Shown: piece after piece, positions 1 through 13,290 of the stretch | Layout: every line of letters begins with the position of its first letter | Position numbering within the stretch: position 1 is the stretch's first letter | NCBI RefSeq assembly: GCF_016802725.1 | Contig: NC_052672.1 | Span: 10,116,710 to 10,180,709, forward strand | Direction of reading: 5' to 3' | From: Solenopsis invicta | Taxonomy: Eukaryota; Arthropoda; Insecta; Hymenoptera; Formicidae | Length of the DNA: 64,000 nt | Position numbers and translations under genes: made by a program | The notes under the pieces: generated by a model | Database searches by the model: none | The model's input: only the letters and a program-made list of their open reading frames with translations | Told to the model about the DNA's origin: nothing

Positions 1-149
1 AATCAATCTGGTCTCTTATCTAAGATGAAATAAATTATTTTATACATTTCATACTCTTAATATGTTGTAGAAAAATGTTACATTTTATTATTGAGCCTAA
101 GATCTTGAAAATATAATAGCAAACGTAATGTGATTACACAAAAACATAC

Positions 150-1312
150 CTGCAAGTGAAGTTGCCTTCTGAATTGCTCATTCAACTTTTCTATGCATAT
201 TTTCGTTCCATATGGAATGCCAGATCTCAAATTTCCAGCGACAGTGACGTAACGAGCACGACCATCAAGGTAATCCTTGGAAAAAAACACACAAAAAATG
301 TCAGAGAAAATAATTTGCGTCTGTCGTTTTTATCGGATGCCACATTGCATTTGTCACGGTTACGAACCTGGAGAGTATTCAACATTTTTCCTTGGTCGTC
401 TAGGTGATTACGTTTATCATCCGTCCCAAATACAGGATAATATGCGGAAAGGGACACGTTATAGAAAGCATGTCCCACGCATTTCAAGTCCGTCTTGTTT
501 AAGCTCCCATCTAAAGTTAATTACTAACGATAAATATTAAGTATTCAAGCGAAATTAAACAAACTTGAAAAATAATTATATCTAGTTATTTAATCATTAA
601 AAATACGATTTTTTAGTGGTATGCTAAATTATTACAAAAATAAAAAGAACACTTTTATGTGCTAATGTATTTAAAAATTTAGATACAGATCTGAAAAAAA
701 ATAATTTTGTTGGACTACCAAAATAATTACATAATTTCCTTTCCTTGGTTATAAGCAGGACATGGAAATATAAATTAAATATAGCGTTGTAAAGTATAAA
801 TATAAAATTACAATAATGTAAACTGCGGAGATTAATAACTGTCACATGATAGTTATAAAAAACAAAAAACTTTCCCACGAAATATTAGATCATGAAAAAT
901 GTAATAAAAAAATTCTACTCTTGATTTCCACTGTCAACAATAGAATACACAAAATGAGCAGTCAACTATTGCAAACAAGTCACATTGACAAGCTGTGCGA
1001 TATACTAACGTTATTTGTTCAATTCATCATGTAACTACTTAAAAATAGCAAGTAGGCCATATTGGATATTAGGCTATATACACTCACTTTAGGACGTTCA
1101 ATCATGATGAGTAATACTTCAAAAAGTTTTGATATTCTGACAACTTCGGCGTCCTACATAATTATTTTGATATTTCAATATAATTATTTTCAGATCTGTA
1201 TCTAGCTAAACTTTTAGACATTTTAGCAAAACCATTTTATTCGTGTAAGAGTAAATCACTTACCATTAGCGAGAACCGTAGAAAAGAGGAAAAATGCGAA
1301 AATCGTGAACAT
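150..1312 (-). CDS. Small secreted protein, 5' part only (double-psi beta-barrel-like), cut by left edge
   Basis: Three exons join in frame on the minus strand: 1312-1264 (phase 1 out), 510-368 and 275-150, each with GT-AG ends. The first encodes Met plus a hydrophobic signal peptide (MFTIFAFFLFSTVLA). The next two encode a short extracellular domain with the motif LSAYYP, then DYLDGRARYVTV and GIPYGTKICI. From memory this pattern resembles small secreted insect proteins with a barwin/RlpA-like or 3D-type double-psi barrel fold; that assignment is tentative and no enzyme activity is claimed. About 106 residues are visible. The last visible exon ends at a donor (phase 0) and the remaining exons lie beyond position 1. 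A possible N-glycosylation site (NVS) follows the first cysteine. The gene model is more secure than the family name. Confidence 0.6.
648..1250. repeat. Inverted-repeat element with AGATCTGTATCT arms
   Basis: Two arms in opposite orientation (about 650-705 and 1175-1250) share AGATCTGTATCTA and the flanking TTTAGA and TTTAGCA segments. They lie in the first intron of the left-edge gene. A further copy of the right arm is found at about 9521-9535 plus 9898-9960, split by another insertion. This looks like an old TIR transposon remnant; no coding capacity is seen. Confidence 0.4.
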
Positions 1313-1406
1313 TTTCGTATCTGAATAACACAATTCGTAACGATCCCACGGCAATGATCGTTCTGATCGTCGAATGACCAATCGTCCTCATTTAAGCTGA
1401 CCTACC

Positions 1407-1413
1407 TATATAG
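1407..1413 (-). promoter_or_regulatory. Possible TATA box of the left-edge secreted-protein gene
   Basis: A TATATAG-like stretch lies about 95 bases upstream of the signal-peptide Met at 1312 on the minus strand. The spacing would allow a 5' UTR of about 65 bases. This is a weak match in AT-rich DNA. Confidence 0.25.
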
Positions 1414-2802
1414 AATGACGATCGGAATTTGCTAACGCTTGACAATTTACTCAATCACTTTTGAATGCATTCTAATAAATAAAAGGAATCGAAATTACAG
1501 CACTCATCATATATATTGTTTTCCTATGCAAACTGTCCATCACATAATGAATCATGTCACACACAATGGCTAGTAATACGAAACACTTTTTTACGCAACA
1601 CATAATTATGTGCATCTGTTCTCAATAGGAACGATTATTCTGAACAGAACTGATTACTTGGCAATATTATTGATTATTTGTGTCACATTATAGAAGTAGA
1701 TAAAATTACTTATATATATTATATTAGATAATATACTTATATATATTATATATTATTGTTATTTTATCAACATCTAATGGCTTTTTTATTTCTTGAATAT
1801 TTGATATAAATATATTTACGCGTGTGCAATGCTTTTTTCGCGAGTTTTCGAATACGGAACAATAAATGTTCGGCTCTTTAGCTTGATTAGGAAGTTTGAT
1901 TGTTGCTTCTATGGCGACATTATAGCACCGAAGCTACTTTCTAGCTATACCATTCATAAATAATATAGTACATTGGGTGAATAGGACACGTGGAAAACGA
2001 TGCATCGTCAGTCTTGTAAAGTGGCTCGTAGCTTTCAAACGCGTTTTGTTCGTTTCAAGAAAAAAGTTCTTTACGTAATACAATGAATCAGGGAGACATT
2101 TTCGACACAGTGGCGAATTAAGCAGAGTCATCCGTTAAGAAACGAAAATGGGGTTTTACATTAGATAGTTCACGGACGATACATTTATCCGCGATATTGT
2201 AAAGGCGACTTCGATTATCTTATATCTTGCTGGAGTTACGAAAAAGGTAATTTCAGTTTATAGAATTATATAAACAATACCTACATTTGTAGTAGAAAAT
2301 GTTGTAGAATGAGTGACAGATGCAAGGCTTTTATATACAAACAGATCTGTAGCTGTAGCACACTTATAGCGCAAGAAAAGAAAAAAAATCACGAACATCT
2401 AGTATGATCGCAGTAGCAAGAACGATAGAGTTCAAATTATTTAGTGCATGGCGGTCGTATGTGACAGACTTGCGTTCCTCGTTTCAAATAAATAGTTTCT
2501 AAAAATACTTTGTCTTCTCTGTAGATTTCTTACTTTTGGCTACATTGTAACTGTATGATACACTATTGTATGATATATTTCTGCTTTTTTTTATCTAATC
2601 ACTACAAATTTAATCTAAAAATATTAATTAAGTTTACCCTTCGATTTTAATTATATTTTAACTTTCTCTATCTGCAATCTTAGTCTTTTTTGCTTTGAGT
2701 TTGCTCTTACTGTTATAAAATCTGAAAAAATTTAGGAATACTTTTCAACATTTTCATTACATTATCAAATAGATTTCTTAACAGTAAATAACATTGAAAC
2801 TG

Positions 2803-3009
2803 CACTGAGAAAAGTTAACTTGACTACATTATTCAACTCGATTAAATTTTTTAAATTTAACTTAAATACATAAAATGTTTGAATTTTAGTTTAAGTTATA
2901 TATTTAATTTGACTACATATATATTTAACTGACATATATAAATATTTGAACTAAAGAAGATCAATCAAGTTGAAAAATTTAGTCAAATTGGCAACTTTTT
3001 TTCTCAGTG
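2803..3009. repeat. MITE family A, copy 1
   Basis: Roughly 207 bases with terminal inverted repeats: CACTGAGAAAAG on the left, and TTTTTTTCTCAGTG on the right. The repeats continue inward through a TTGACTA / TAGTCAA segment. A second copy lies at 21611-21803. The right end, and both ends of copy 2, abut TA, which fits a Tc1/mariner-type non-autonomous element. Confidence 0.6.
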
Positions 3010-3020
3010 TAAGAGAAAAT

Positions 3021-3108
3021 ACGCGAAACGAATCAGAATTCATTAGATACTATTTTTCCTTTGATGCACTGCCGAATAAAGCACTGTAAATTAAGTTTGA
3101 CAGTTTTA
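3021..3108. repeat. Dispersed direct repeat, copy 1 (copy 2 at 5084-5170)
   Basis: About 85 bases, beginning GAAACGAATCAGA and including CCTTTGATGCACTG and CGAATAAAGCACTG, recur 2 kb away at 5084-5170 in the same orientation with scattered substitutions. No coding frame is evident. The identity of the repeat is unknown. Confidence 0.5.
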
Positions 3109-3760
3109 TTTTAATTATATTATAGGTTTTTTAATTCAAATGTTAAATGAATTTGATAAAAAGTTTCCTTATTTCGAGAGTTAAAATATTAGTACCACAA
3201 ATTTTTTTTATTTTTAAATTAGCTTTTGCTGAAATGTATTATATATTTTAACAAAAGCAAAAGAATTCAACAAAAAGAGTCAGTTAAAGAATTTACCCGA
3301 CACTAAGGCATTCGTAAGTCGTAGCATGATCGATGTGTCATTGCACCGTACCTACTAACATCGATTGCAACACTGTGATATAAGAACAAATATGTAAGAA
3401 TGAACGTAAGAACGGAAAAACGAAGAAACTAGGAAATATATCGCATTAGAGTGCAACGAAATACAATAGTTGGATAATCATTAGCCGCTTCCTTAGTCGA
3501 CCACTCTGTCAGGGTTACTGCGACAACGCCGATGAATGAGTGATAAAAGTCATCCCTGAAAGTTTTCTTTCACGAAGATATTGACTAAAGTTATTTTCGT
3601 ATCTAACAAAAGTTGCTCGTTTAACAGAAAACACACATTTCGTGATGAATTCGTTCCTGCATCATTCCATCACATTAGATATGCACATTAGATATGCACA
3701 TTAGATACTGCAATATCAATTACTGTTGTACTGTTAAATATCGCAAGATTAGCCTTGTGT

Positions 3761-3765
3761 AACGG

Positions 3766-3811
<46 letters not shown>

Positions 3812-3824
3812 CCGTTATATAATT

Positions 3825-3854
<30 letters not shown>
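3761..3854. repeat. (TA)n then (AC)n microsatellite with palindromic cap
   Basis: About 40 bases of alternating TA are bracketed by AACGGCAA and its exact complement TTGCCGTT, so the whole tract can fold on itself. An (AC)n run follows at about 3824-3851. Confidence 0.85.
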
Positions 3855-3856
<2 letters not shown>

Positions 3857-4916
3857 TATCGCGTATTTCTGCGGAAAAGTATCTTGTTTACCAGGAGAAT
3901 ATTCGTAATGAAATTCCTCTATTTTGTTAACAGTTTATTACGTGATAGATAAATTTGATGAATTGTAAAACACGCCTGTGATACCGCGTTATGATATTAG
4001 AAATTATTTACCTTTCTCTGAATCCATTGTTTACTTTTACTATTTATTAGCTTAAAAGTTGTAATATCGATTGTTAGAAAGTAGTACTCGAAAACATTAA
4101 ATGATTTAATTGTTTGGACAATTCGAGCTTCAAGTCAAGATCGAACGTCAGTTCGAACTTTTCGAACTAAAGGCATGTTCGAAGTGATCAAACTCACTTT
4201 AGATCTGAAAATTCGAAATTCTTATAGTTCGAACCTTAATTTTATGATATGCTAATAATATTGTATAGATGCATTTAAAATTACTGTACAATTGGGATAA
4301 AAATAATTTATAATTAAAATAAATAACATAAAAATAAACATATTGTAATGAAATACATAAAATGTATTAAAAAATGGGGAAATTAATACCTGACATATAC
4401 TTTTAAAAAAAATTTTTTAATTTATATAAATCTTGAATTTATAATTCATATAAAGCACAAACCAATGTAATGTAATGTTTCTTAATTTTATTTTGAAAAA
4501 ATTTATTTTATGTTTAGTGTCTTATTTGTCTCAGCTCTACTGGGAAGATATAGCAAGATGGAAACTTTTGTAAGAACTTATCTTATAAAATTCTCATAAG
4601 TTTCTTACGACCGTACTTCCAGGATTAGAATAAAATTTACCGTTACTGTAACACGCGGTTATTGACGCAGCCGTGGAAAATAAACATGCTGCGCATCGCT
4701 TATTCCATTTTACGATACGATCGAATGTATTACAAGAATGCAATTCTGCCGGAAGAATTCAACAACTGTCAAAGTAGTTTCCGCATGAATTCTTGATCGA
4801 TCTTTATTCCCTATTCATTTGCCCGAATTGAACATGAGGATGAATATAAGGGATTCTCCTTCTAAAAAAAGCCCTGCAAGAACAAGACTTTCCGTCCGTG
4901 AAAAACGTAGGTTTGC

Positions 4917-4995
4917 ACAGGTGGCGTCGCGACGCCGAGCGTCGGCTTCATTCGACGCGTGACGCTTCCTCGTGTCGCAGCGTCGCGACGCCTGT
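4917..4995. repeat. GC-rich palindromic segment
   Basis: A 79-base GC-rich block in very AT-rich DNA. Its ends are inverted copies around GGCGTCGCGACGC, closing with ACAGG and CCTGT. It looks like the ends of a very short palindromic element. No coding potential is seen. Confidence 0.5.
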
Positions 4996-6955
4996 TTGTA
5001 TCAGATCATTTTAGAACTCACTGCGACGCACATTGTTCGACCCATACGATCCGTTTGATTGATATAAAAATGCTGATCGCAGAGATGAAACGAATCAGAG
5101 CTTATCAGGTACTACTTTTCCTTTGATGCACTGTCGAATAAAGCACTGCGGATTAGATTTGACAAATCTATTTTTCAATTCGTATATTGCTTAATAATTC
5201 TTTCAAACGAAAAACATCTGATTTACATGTGCTTTAGTATAAATATCCAAAAGTTTTAATATTATCCATTGAAAATTTAATATATCGAATCTATTTTGTT
5301 AACCTGTTTCAATCTCTGAATTTACATACATATGAAGAAAGCATGTTAATTTTTTTTTATTAGTGAAAGTTTGCAAATATATTTTTATTTTCATTTAGTA
5401 TTAGATTTCATGTAAAAAATATTTGATGTAAGTAATTGCAAAATTGTGTCATACATTAATTGCCTTTGTAATATTTGCAATTAAAGTTTGAAAAATATAA
5501 TTTAATTTTTCTTTATCTATTTATTGTACTTTGATTAAAAAATATATGCACGAATATATTTTGTATTGCAAGAATATAAAATAACATTATATGCCGATTA
5601 ATAATTGAGTCTTTTTTTTATAAAGATACGTGGAATTCGTTTCAAAAGCTCACGCATAAAATTGCTTATAAAAAGCTTTTATTCATTACCCTACAAATGC
5701 AAATAGCCAGCTACATTTCATGAAATAATAAATTTAAATTATAATTTAGTCCAAAAATGTATTAAATCTAATTTTTATAATTGTGTAACATGCTTGAAAT
5801 AATATCGTACGCAACCATGTGAAATATGATATGGAACGCTAAACCTATTCACTCATGTTTAAAAATACATCGTATTTGTCGAAAGAAATAGAAATTGTTT
5901 ACTAGCTTAAAATATTGATAACGAGTTTAATTAAAAAATATTTAATAGATAAATGTGTTTGTAAATAAAAATACAAATGGAAACGCGTAAATCACGACAG
6001 TACAATCTACGATATGTTTACATTCTATTGCATTAACATTAATAGATAACAGAAACAGGGAATTCACCGACTGCTTTCGCAAGCGGAAAAATCCAAATGT
6101 GTCGTTCCGAATTAATTACGTTGTTTATAATATTCAGTAAACAAGTCGGAAAGATCCAGAACGATATTATATAAGGAAATCGTTACCGCAATATAATTGC
6201 CAAAACCGCATCGTAGTATAATGCGATCTTTTGCGGTACGGTGAGAATAGTTCGCATAATTATGCTTGAATAATTGAAAAAAGTTTGTCGAAACGTAACT
6301 CTCGACAAATTACATTTATTGGAGCTTTCTGACTACATAGTGTAATCTTTATGCGCGCCTTCGCCTAATATCATGTCTCGCGTGTCATGAATATCCCTAT
6401 TACAGCCTGACCCGCCAATCATCCATAAAGCACTATGAATATGCAAGCAAAAATACGTTTGAATGCCGTAGAACATGCAAATCAATAATGACGAATAGCC
6501 GGTAATGACGAAATGTCAGCAAAATCTATTTGCTATAAATTATAAAACGCATTGAAAAGCTCTAATGTTCATTTCTATTATCAAAGGCAATAACAGGAAA
6601 AGTAGGATAGAAAGCTTAAAAGAATTATTCATGGAGAAAAATAATTTTGCTATTGTAGCAAAATTGTCTTTGTAGTGACAGCGACAAAATGATATATTAT
6701 TAGCAAAAGTATTTGGTAGGAATATTATATTATTTTGCTCTTTAAGCAATTTAACCTAATTGTAAAGATAAATATACTCGGCAAAGATGAAATTTTTTTC
6801 TGTTTTAGCAACAAAATAGATTCTGCTCTAAAATAGAAAAAAATTTGTTTATTTGTCTTCGTGTTATGGTACTTTTGTATTAACCATGTCATTATTTTAT
6901 ACTCATACATTCATCTTCTAAATTTTGGGATTGTCATTCTATTACAGAAGCACAA

Positions 6956-9900
6956 ATGCATTCAACACATTCGGCCGTAAGAAATTGGCTGCACCGAGGC
7001 GAACTCGAGAAGCTCGAAAATGTCGTGCTAGAGGGCAAAGGAGCGCGCCTGCTAGGCGAACATTCCCAGGATCTTAGAACTCGTGTCTTCCTGAAGGGAC
7101 TCCCGAACTACTTGGTGAGTAGACAAGATTTTACCAACTTTGAAAAGCTGCTTTCTCGCTAGGAAAGTTTTATTAAAATGGAGAAGACGTATCAATAAAA
7201 ATTAAACTGTTTGATTTGTTATTTAGACGAAGATTTCTCAAGTGCACGATGCTGTTGCGCGCGGCTCATTAGCTGAAACGCAGAAGATAATATCCGAGGA
7301 GTCGAAGAAGAAGCTCGCGATCGCGAAGGATTCATGTGGGGTGCCTTTGCTACACAAAGCGGTCTACTACGATCATCCCGAGATCGTTGCCTGGCTCCTA
7401 GAAAATTATCCCATTACGCCACAACAGAAAGATAGGGTACGTCGCTTTCCTCCAACATTGCTATCCGTAAGCCGTAAAAACAAATTACGTATCGTAAGAA
7501 ATTTTACTGTGCCCTCGGTTGGTTTCAGTCAAAGCGCCTTAAAGAAAATCGATAACAATAAAGAACTTGCTTAATGATAGCCATTTCCGTTACCTATAAA
7601 CCTAATCCTGTGAATCGCTCTTTTTAAATGGCTCTATTCCACATTCGTAATTTACGCAGGCCTTAACGAGTTAACTTCGATCGGCTACCTTCTACAATTC
7701 ACAAAGTTCTCGAGGCCGATTTTCATCACGTGTCGAATCGTGTCGCAGCGTAAACGTTTGTCAACTTATTCGGGAAGAAGCCCCTGAATAATCGAACACC
7801 TTCTTCCTAGCAACGTTTGTCGTGGTCCCGCATCGCGTGACGATGATAATAACGAAGTGCAAACCACCTGTTCTTCCGTCGGCTGCAGCTATCAGCTTAT
7901 ACTTACAGAATACATTTGCACACACTCACGAACGTACGAAAGCGAACAAGACAATTCTGATTTCTGAGCGCATATTAACACTGGCGTATATTTTCGCTCG
8001 AACATTCTTGCCTCTCGTCGAAATCTCGAAAACTCGAAATTCATTTAGGTATTATTAGACGATCATACGTGTCCTTCGTTGCGTTTAGGAGGGACGTACG
8101 GCTTTGCATTACTGCTCTGCGTGCAAAGATCCTGATTCGATCTGGGATCTTCTCATAGAAGGTGGATGTGACGCTAGTATCTGCGATAAAAAAGGAAACC
8201 CGGCCTCTTATTACTTGGAACACTCTACGGAAGTTGAATTGCCAGAAGTGGAGATGACGACTCGACGAAGGAAAAGTACCGGAAAAGATAGTGAGTATCG
8301 TTATTTTAGTTTCAGGAGATAAACATGTTAGCGATGCGCGTAATATAAAGATAATTATATGTTCGATATAAAAAATTTATTATGTTTTCTTTTTCTCCAT
8401 ACGTTACGCAAGGTATACATGCACGTATGTATAATAATAATCTCTTTTTCCAGGAATCAAGTAGATAAGCAAAGCTATTGCTTTTACGAAGTGTCTTGTA
8501 TTGTTGAATTATATACATAGCACATCCTTACTTCTTGTAGTCAGTACCATGAATAAGCACGTTTACATATTGCATTAATCTCGCTAGTTCACCGTTAGCG
8601 AGTCATTAAAACAATTTCGAGGAAACATCGCGAGGAACGATTCTAAGGGCAGCCTTGTGACGGGCGAAATGCTATAGCGTTTTTCGCCTCTTTCCTACAT
8701 TTGCGGATATAGATTCTTTGTCTTATACCCCACATATCCGTTTCTAATGACCGTGAAGAATCGATAGTACATAAATTCGTAAAGCAAGGCTAACTGCGGC
8801 GCTCGATACAGACACACGGTTGAAACGAAGAATTATTGTGCTCATTTCGTGCAAATTATAAAATCTAAATGAAAGAGCAAAAAACGAGTTTGCCTTAGTC
8901 GTAAATAAGCGATTTGATGACACGTGCAAATTTTTTTGCTCCTCTTAACGTGTCTCTTAAATATTCATCGCACTGACGCGAATAGAATAAATTGTAATAA
9001 ATTGCTATGTAAGGTAATTACATGGAAACGACTTTTCCGCTTGTTAAACGACTTCGTATACGTAAATAGGTCGTAGATCGACCTATCGTCGTAACAACGA
9101 CCGAGTTCTAATTTCACCAATGATAAGAACTCATCTTCCATTCTTCGATCGTACCGCCATGCCAGCAATAACGCCTGAGAATTGAAGCCAAAGTAATTTT
9201 CTGTAAACGTACATTTCGACAATCTTTTCTTCTTACGCGATTGTACATAGAAAATTTTGTTAAATTGTTTGCACGATACGAACAAATAACTTAAAATTCT
9301 TGCACTATATAATAAATAAATTGAAAAATAATCTTTTGTTAATTAACGCTATATTCTCGTGTAAAAATAATTTAGTAAGTAAGTATTCTTTTCTTTGTTT
9401 TAAAGATTTATTGCCTTAAAAAAATAATGTAGGATGCTCAAACTGTTGAAATGACAAAATTTTTTGTAGCATTGCGCATCACGTTCTTTACAATTATTTT
9501 CATGTTCCAACAAAATTATTTCCAGATCTGTATCTCTATAACCGCTACAATATTTCTAAAATATGCGAATATTATTAACAATTAAAATAATATTAAAATA
9601 TTCCGAGAATATATTTTCTAATATTATAGGAATATTGCATTGTTTTATGTCCACTTTATATAATATTCGTGATACTATATATTATTTTAATATCCATAAA
9701 ATTATGAAAATGTTTTACGAATATTATTTTTGTTTAAACATCAATGTGAATTATTGTGCATAAACTTTATAATTATTACATTTAAAAAGTACTGAAGTAA
9801 ATAATATTTATTTACTTCTTATAATATTCTTGTAATATTCATATAATGTTATCAGGAGATAACATACCACTTTTTATTAATATTATAGCGCTTATAGAGA

Positions 9901-12900
9901 TCTAGCTAAATTTTTAGATGTTTCAGCAAAATTCTTTTCGTGTATATTTTGTCACAAAGTTCCGACTTTATTATCGTGTTTATATTTGCTCGTTCAATCC
10001 TTAAGAAATCTCGCGTGATATTATGATTCTACTAACTGGCAATCATAATTTATTAGAAACACTAAAGCGTGACGGGTGAAGAGTTGTACATCGATAACTA
10101 ATGTACAACTTCTTCCCTTTAACGCAATGCCTATATGTTCAACTCGAAACATGTCAGCAATATGACAAACTCCGTACACACTACTCCACCTCTTAGAAAA
10201 TTTATTAACCGGTAATTGCGATCCGCGTATTCAAGACGGATATAAAATATTAAATGTAGCGTGCATGCAACTATTATCGAAGGCGCGCATTGATAGATCG
10301 AATCGAATCACGTCGAATTTATTTTTAATAACAAGGATTCTTGCAGACTGAACTATTTTGGATGCGTTTGTGGAAAATGCCAACTATCGACTTTCACCTT
10401 TAAATTATACAAGCAATCCTTGATATGAGTATGACATAACTATTTTTAAGAAACTATGACTACCGCATAACTAAAATTAAAGTCTTAAAATTAAATAAAT
10501 CTATTGAGAATACTATCATAAATCTTTAAAATCTTTAGTTTCATATTTCTAATATTTTTAATATTTTTCAGAGATAAATAATGTACATGTAATACTCTGA
10601 CAGAATGCAGGATTTTCCAGTCGTAACAAACATATTATATATATGACACTAATGGAATTTTGTCGGCATTTAGTATTTATCATATTATAAACTTGTCTCG
10701 AGAATTTCAAATATTTAATATCTTTGCAATAGTACGCAACTCGAAAGGTCATATCGTACATGCACACTAAAAACATCATTACTTAAATGCAATAGTGGTC
10801 ATATTATCTTATATCGTAATGCTTTTGCAACGATTATACATGGAAAGTTTTTATTTTATTTTCTGTTTGCTTAATCATCCAAATACAAATCGATTTAATA
10901 TAGCTACATCTAATAAAAACAAAGCAATTTTTACAATTTGTTAAGAGTTAATAACTGCCTTACATTTATACTTTGTAATTGATTTAATTGTGTATCAAAT
11001 TGCCATCGATAAAACCTTTTTATATTTTTATCGATTTCATTAACAATAAAATACAAAGACAATCACTTCAGATTTTTCGAGACGAACAAAGTTATGAACA
11101 ACGATATTACGAACAAAGTTACGAATAACGATATTATCTAAGTCGTAACTTTCACTTTATGCTCAGGTATGGATTTCAAGCCATCTAATATCAGGATATG
11201 GATACACAACAAAGACATCGGAAAATTGCAGCAGGTGCTTTGGGAGGGACATGGATCTAAACTTCGATGCGAGACCAGCAACAATCCGCGAATAAGAAGA
11301 TTTCTAGAGGCCGTGCCGTTTATTATGGTACGTCAGTAAAGAGAAGATTAATGATTACGTATATTTTTAATTGTTTAATTATTTATAAAACTGATGATAT
11401 TAATATCGCGATAGCTAACACATTGTTAAGCGAAATTATTATGATTTCGACAGGGCACAATAAAAGATATTCACGCGACAGTCATTAATAACGATTTGGA
11501 GGGTCTCAAGGAGAAATTGGACGGACCTATTGCGCCCATTGTTTTGTGCGGCAAGGACAGCAATGGTTTGAATGCTCTACACAAGGTAAGCTCTCTCAAT
11601 AAAAGTTTAATGAATTTTCTCAACTGTTAAAAGTTGAAGTGAGAAAAGTCCTTATCTTTCTCATTGTAAGGCTGCTGGTTTGGGATACTCGGACATCGCG
11701 CGTGAAATCCTTGAAAGATGTCCCGCAACGGTAGCGGCTCAGGATAACGAAGGAAAGACGCCGCTGCATTATGCAGCTGCACTTAAGGACGACGGCGTCA
11801 TGTACGATCTTCTGACGGAAAATGGTGCCGATGAAAGTAAACTGGATAACGTGAGTGCTAATTCTTAACTATTTGCAACTAAAAGAAAATAATTAGTCGA
11901 TAAAATGCATGCTGATATAATTATATAAATCCTGTAAATCTTGCTGCTTATCAGAGACAAAAGGCGCCCGCGTTTTACAAGAACCGCCCATCGGACGTAG
12001 ACCTGTCGAATTTGTCGATGATACCGGAGGCGCCCCGAGTCTCCTATACTTATCCAAAAAATTGGGACTGGAAAATCTTAGAGGGTTTAGGAAAAGTCGT
12101 TTTGCGAGGTCTGAAGAAAGTTAGCAGTGACGACAGCGCCTTTGGTAGCGCCGACTCCACGATGAAGGATTCGGATGAGAAGGTACACTTGTCATCGTTA
12201 TCTAAGTTATACGCATGATATTCTGTCTGTCTAAGTTTGGATTCGATATATTTATTATTGTATAATACACGTTTGTATTGATTAATAATTATTTATTTGT
12301 ACAAATTGAACAAGGATGCCTTTTACGGTCGCAGCTAGGTCTTCGTGCTTGTATTGTTTGTGTGATTTTATATATTTTCTTTATTTGTATTTTAATAATG
12401 GTTTGATGCACCATCAATCACACTTATAGTCGGACATAGAATGGCATCCCGGTCAGAAGTAGTGTCGTAGTCGGAATGAGTAGAATTCCTTTTTTTTTTC
12501 TTCTCCTTCGATACGAGGGGGAAGTGCTTCCGGTTCGTAATTTCAGGTCAATATTATGGTCGATTATATGGGAGATTTCGTGGAACAGAGAGCTGATGAT
12601 GAGCAGCAAGAAACTGAAGAACCTGAAACTCCGAATGGAGACGAGGAGGAAGCACAGAACGGAGATGAAGATGAGGCAAATGACGGAGAAGACGAACACG
12701 AAGAAGCCGAAGAAAATCACGAAGAAAAAGAGGCGATTGATCATGAAGGGGAGATGGCATCATCGGATGATGACGTGGTAACTGGGCTTATCGAGGCGGT
12801 CGAGGAGGATGGACCAGAGGCCGCCGTTAATGAGGACGGCATCTATGAGGAATGCCCGAAAGTCGACGAACAGGAAGAAAGAAACGAGCCTAGCACCGGT

Positions 12901-13252
12901 GATTCTGGCGTCGACGATCCTACACAAGACGAGGAGCAGGTATTGTCTTAATCAAATTGTCATGATCACTGCACTGCGCCTTGTATAATACAAAGAAGAA
13001 GCCGGGATATTTCAATCTATGTCCGTCCTTGGGATTACGACGTTATATAACAACTATGTATGACATGTAATGTAACTGTTACGTAATTACGTTCAATAAT
13101 AATACTTTTTAAATTGAGAAAAAGTTTGCAGTTCACTTCCTTCAACAAAATGAAAAAAAGAACTTGCGGTTCCTTAGATAAAAGTCTGTAAGACTCGAGT
13201 TACCAGCAAGAGTTACCAGCAGACGTTGTTTTTTTTTACGGACCTTGAGTGC

Positions 13253-13290
<38 letters not shown>

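Larger units (their letters stand above)
1313..6947. other. Intergenic region, no gene recognised
   Basis: This AT-rich stretch separates the left-edge gene from the ankyrin gene. I see only short unconvincing reading frames, a TA/AC microsatellite, one TIR MITE, a GC-rich palindrome and an 85-base direct repeat, all listed separately. An upstream exon of the ankyrin gene is probably hidden here, because the first recognised exon has an acceptor site rather than an obvious promoter. Confidence 0.5.

Noticed and set aside
8965..9285. 106-codon minus-strand frame in an ankyrin intron
   Set aside because: No domain, no splice partners and no homology that I recognise; kept out for lack of support.
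12949..12951. Stop after the acidic exon as the true end of the ankyrin gene
   Set aside because: The donor at 12940 and acceptor before 13429 keep the frame and lead straight into a third module of the same type, so a longer gene is favoured; the short form is kept as an alternative.
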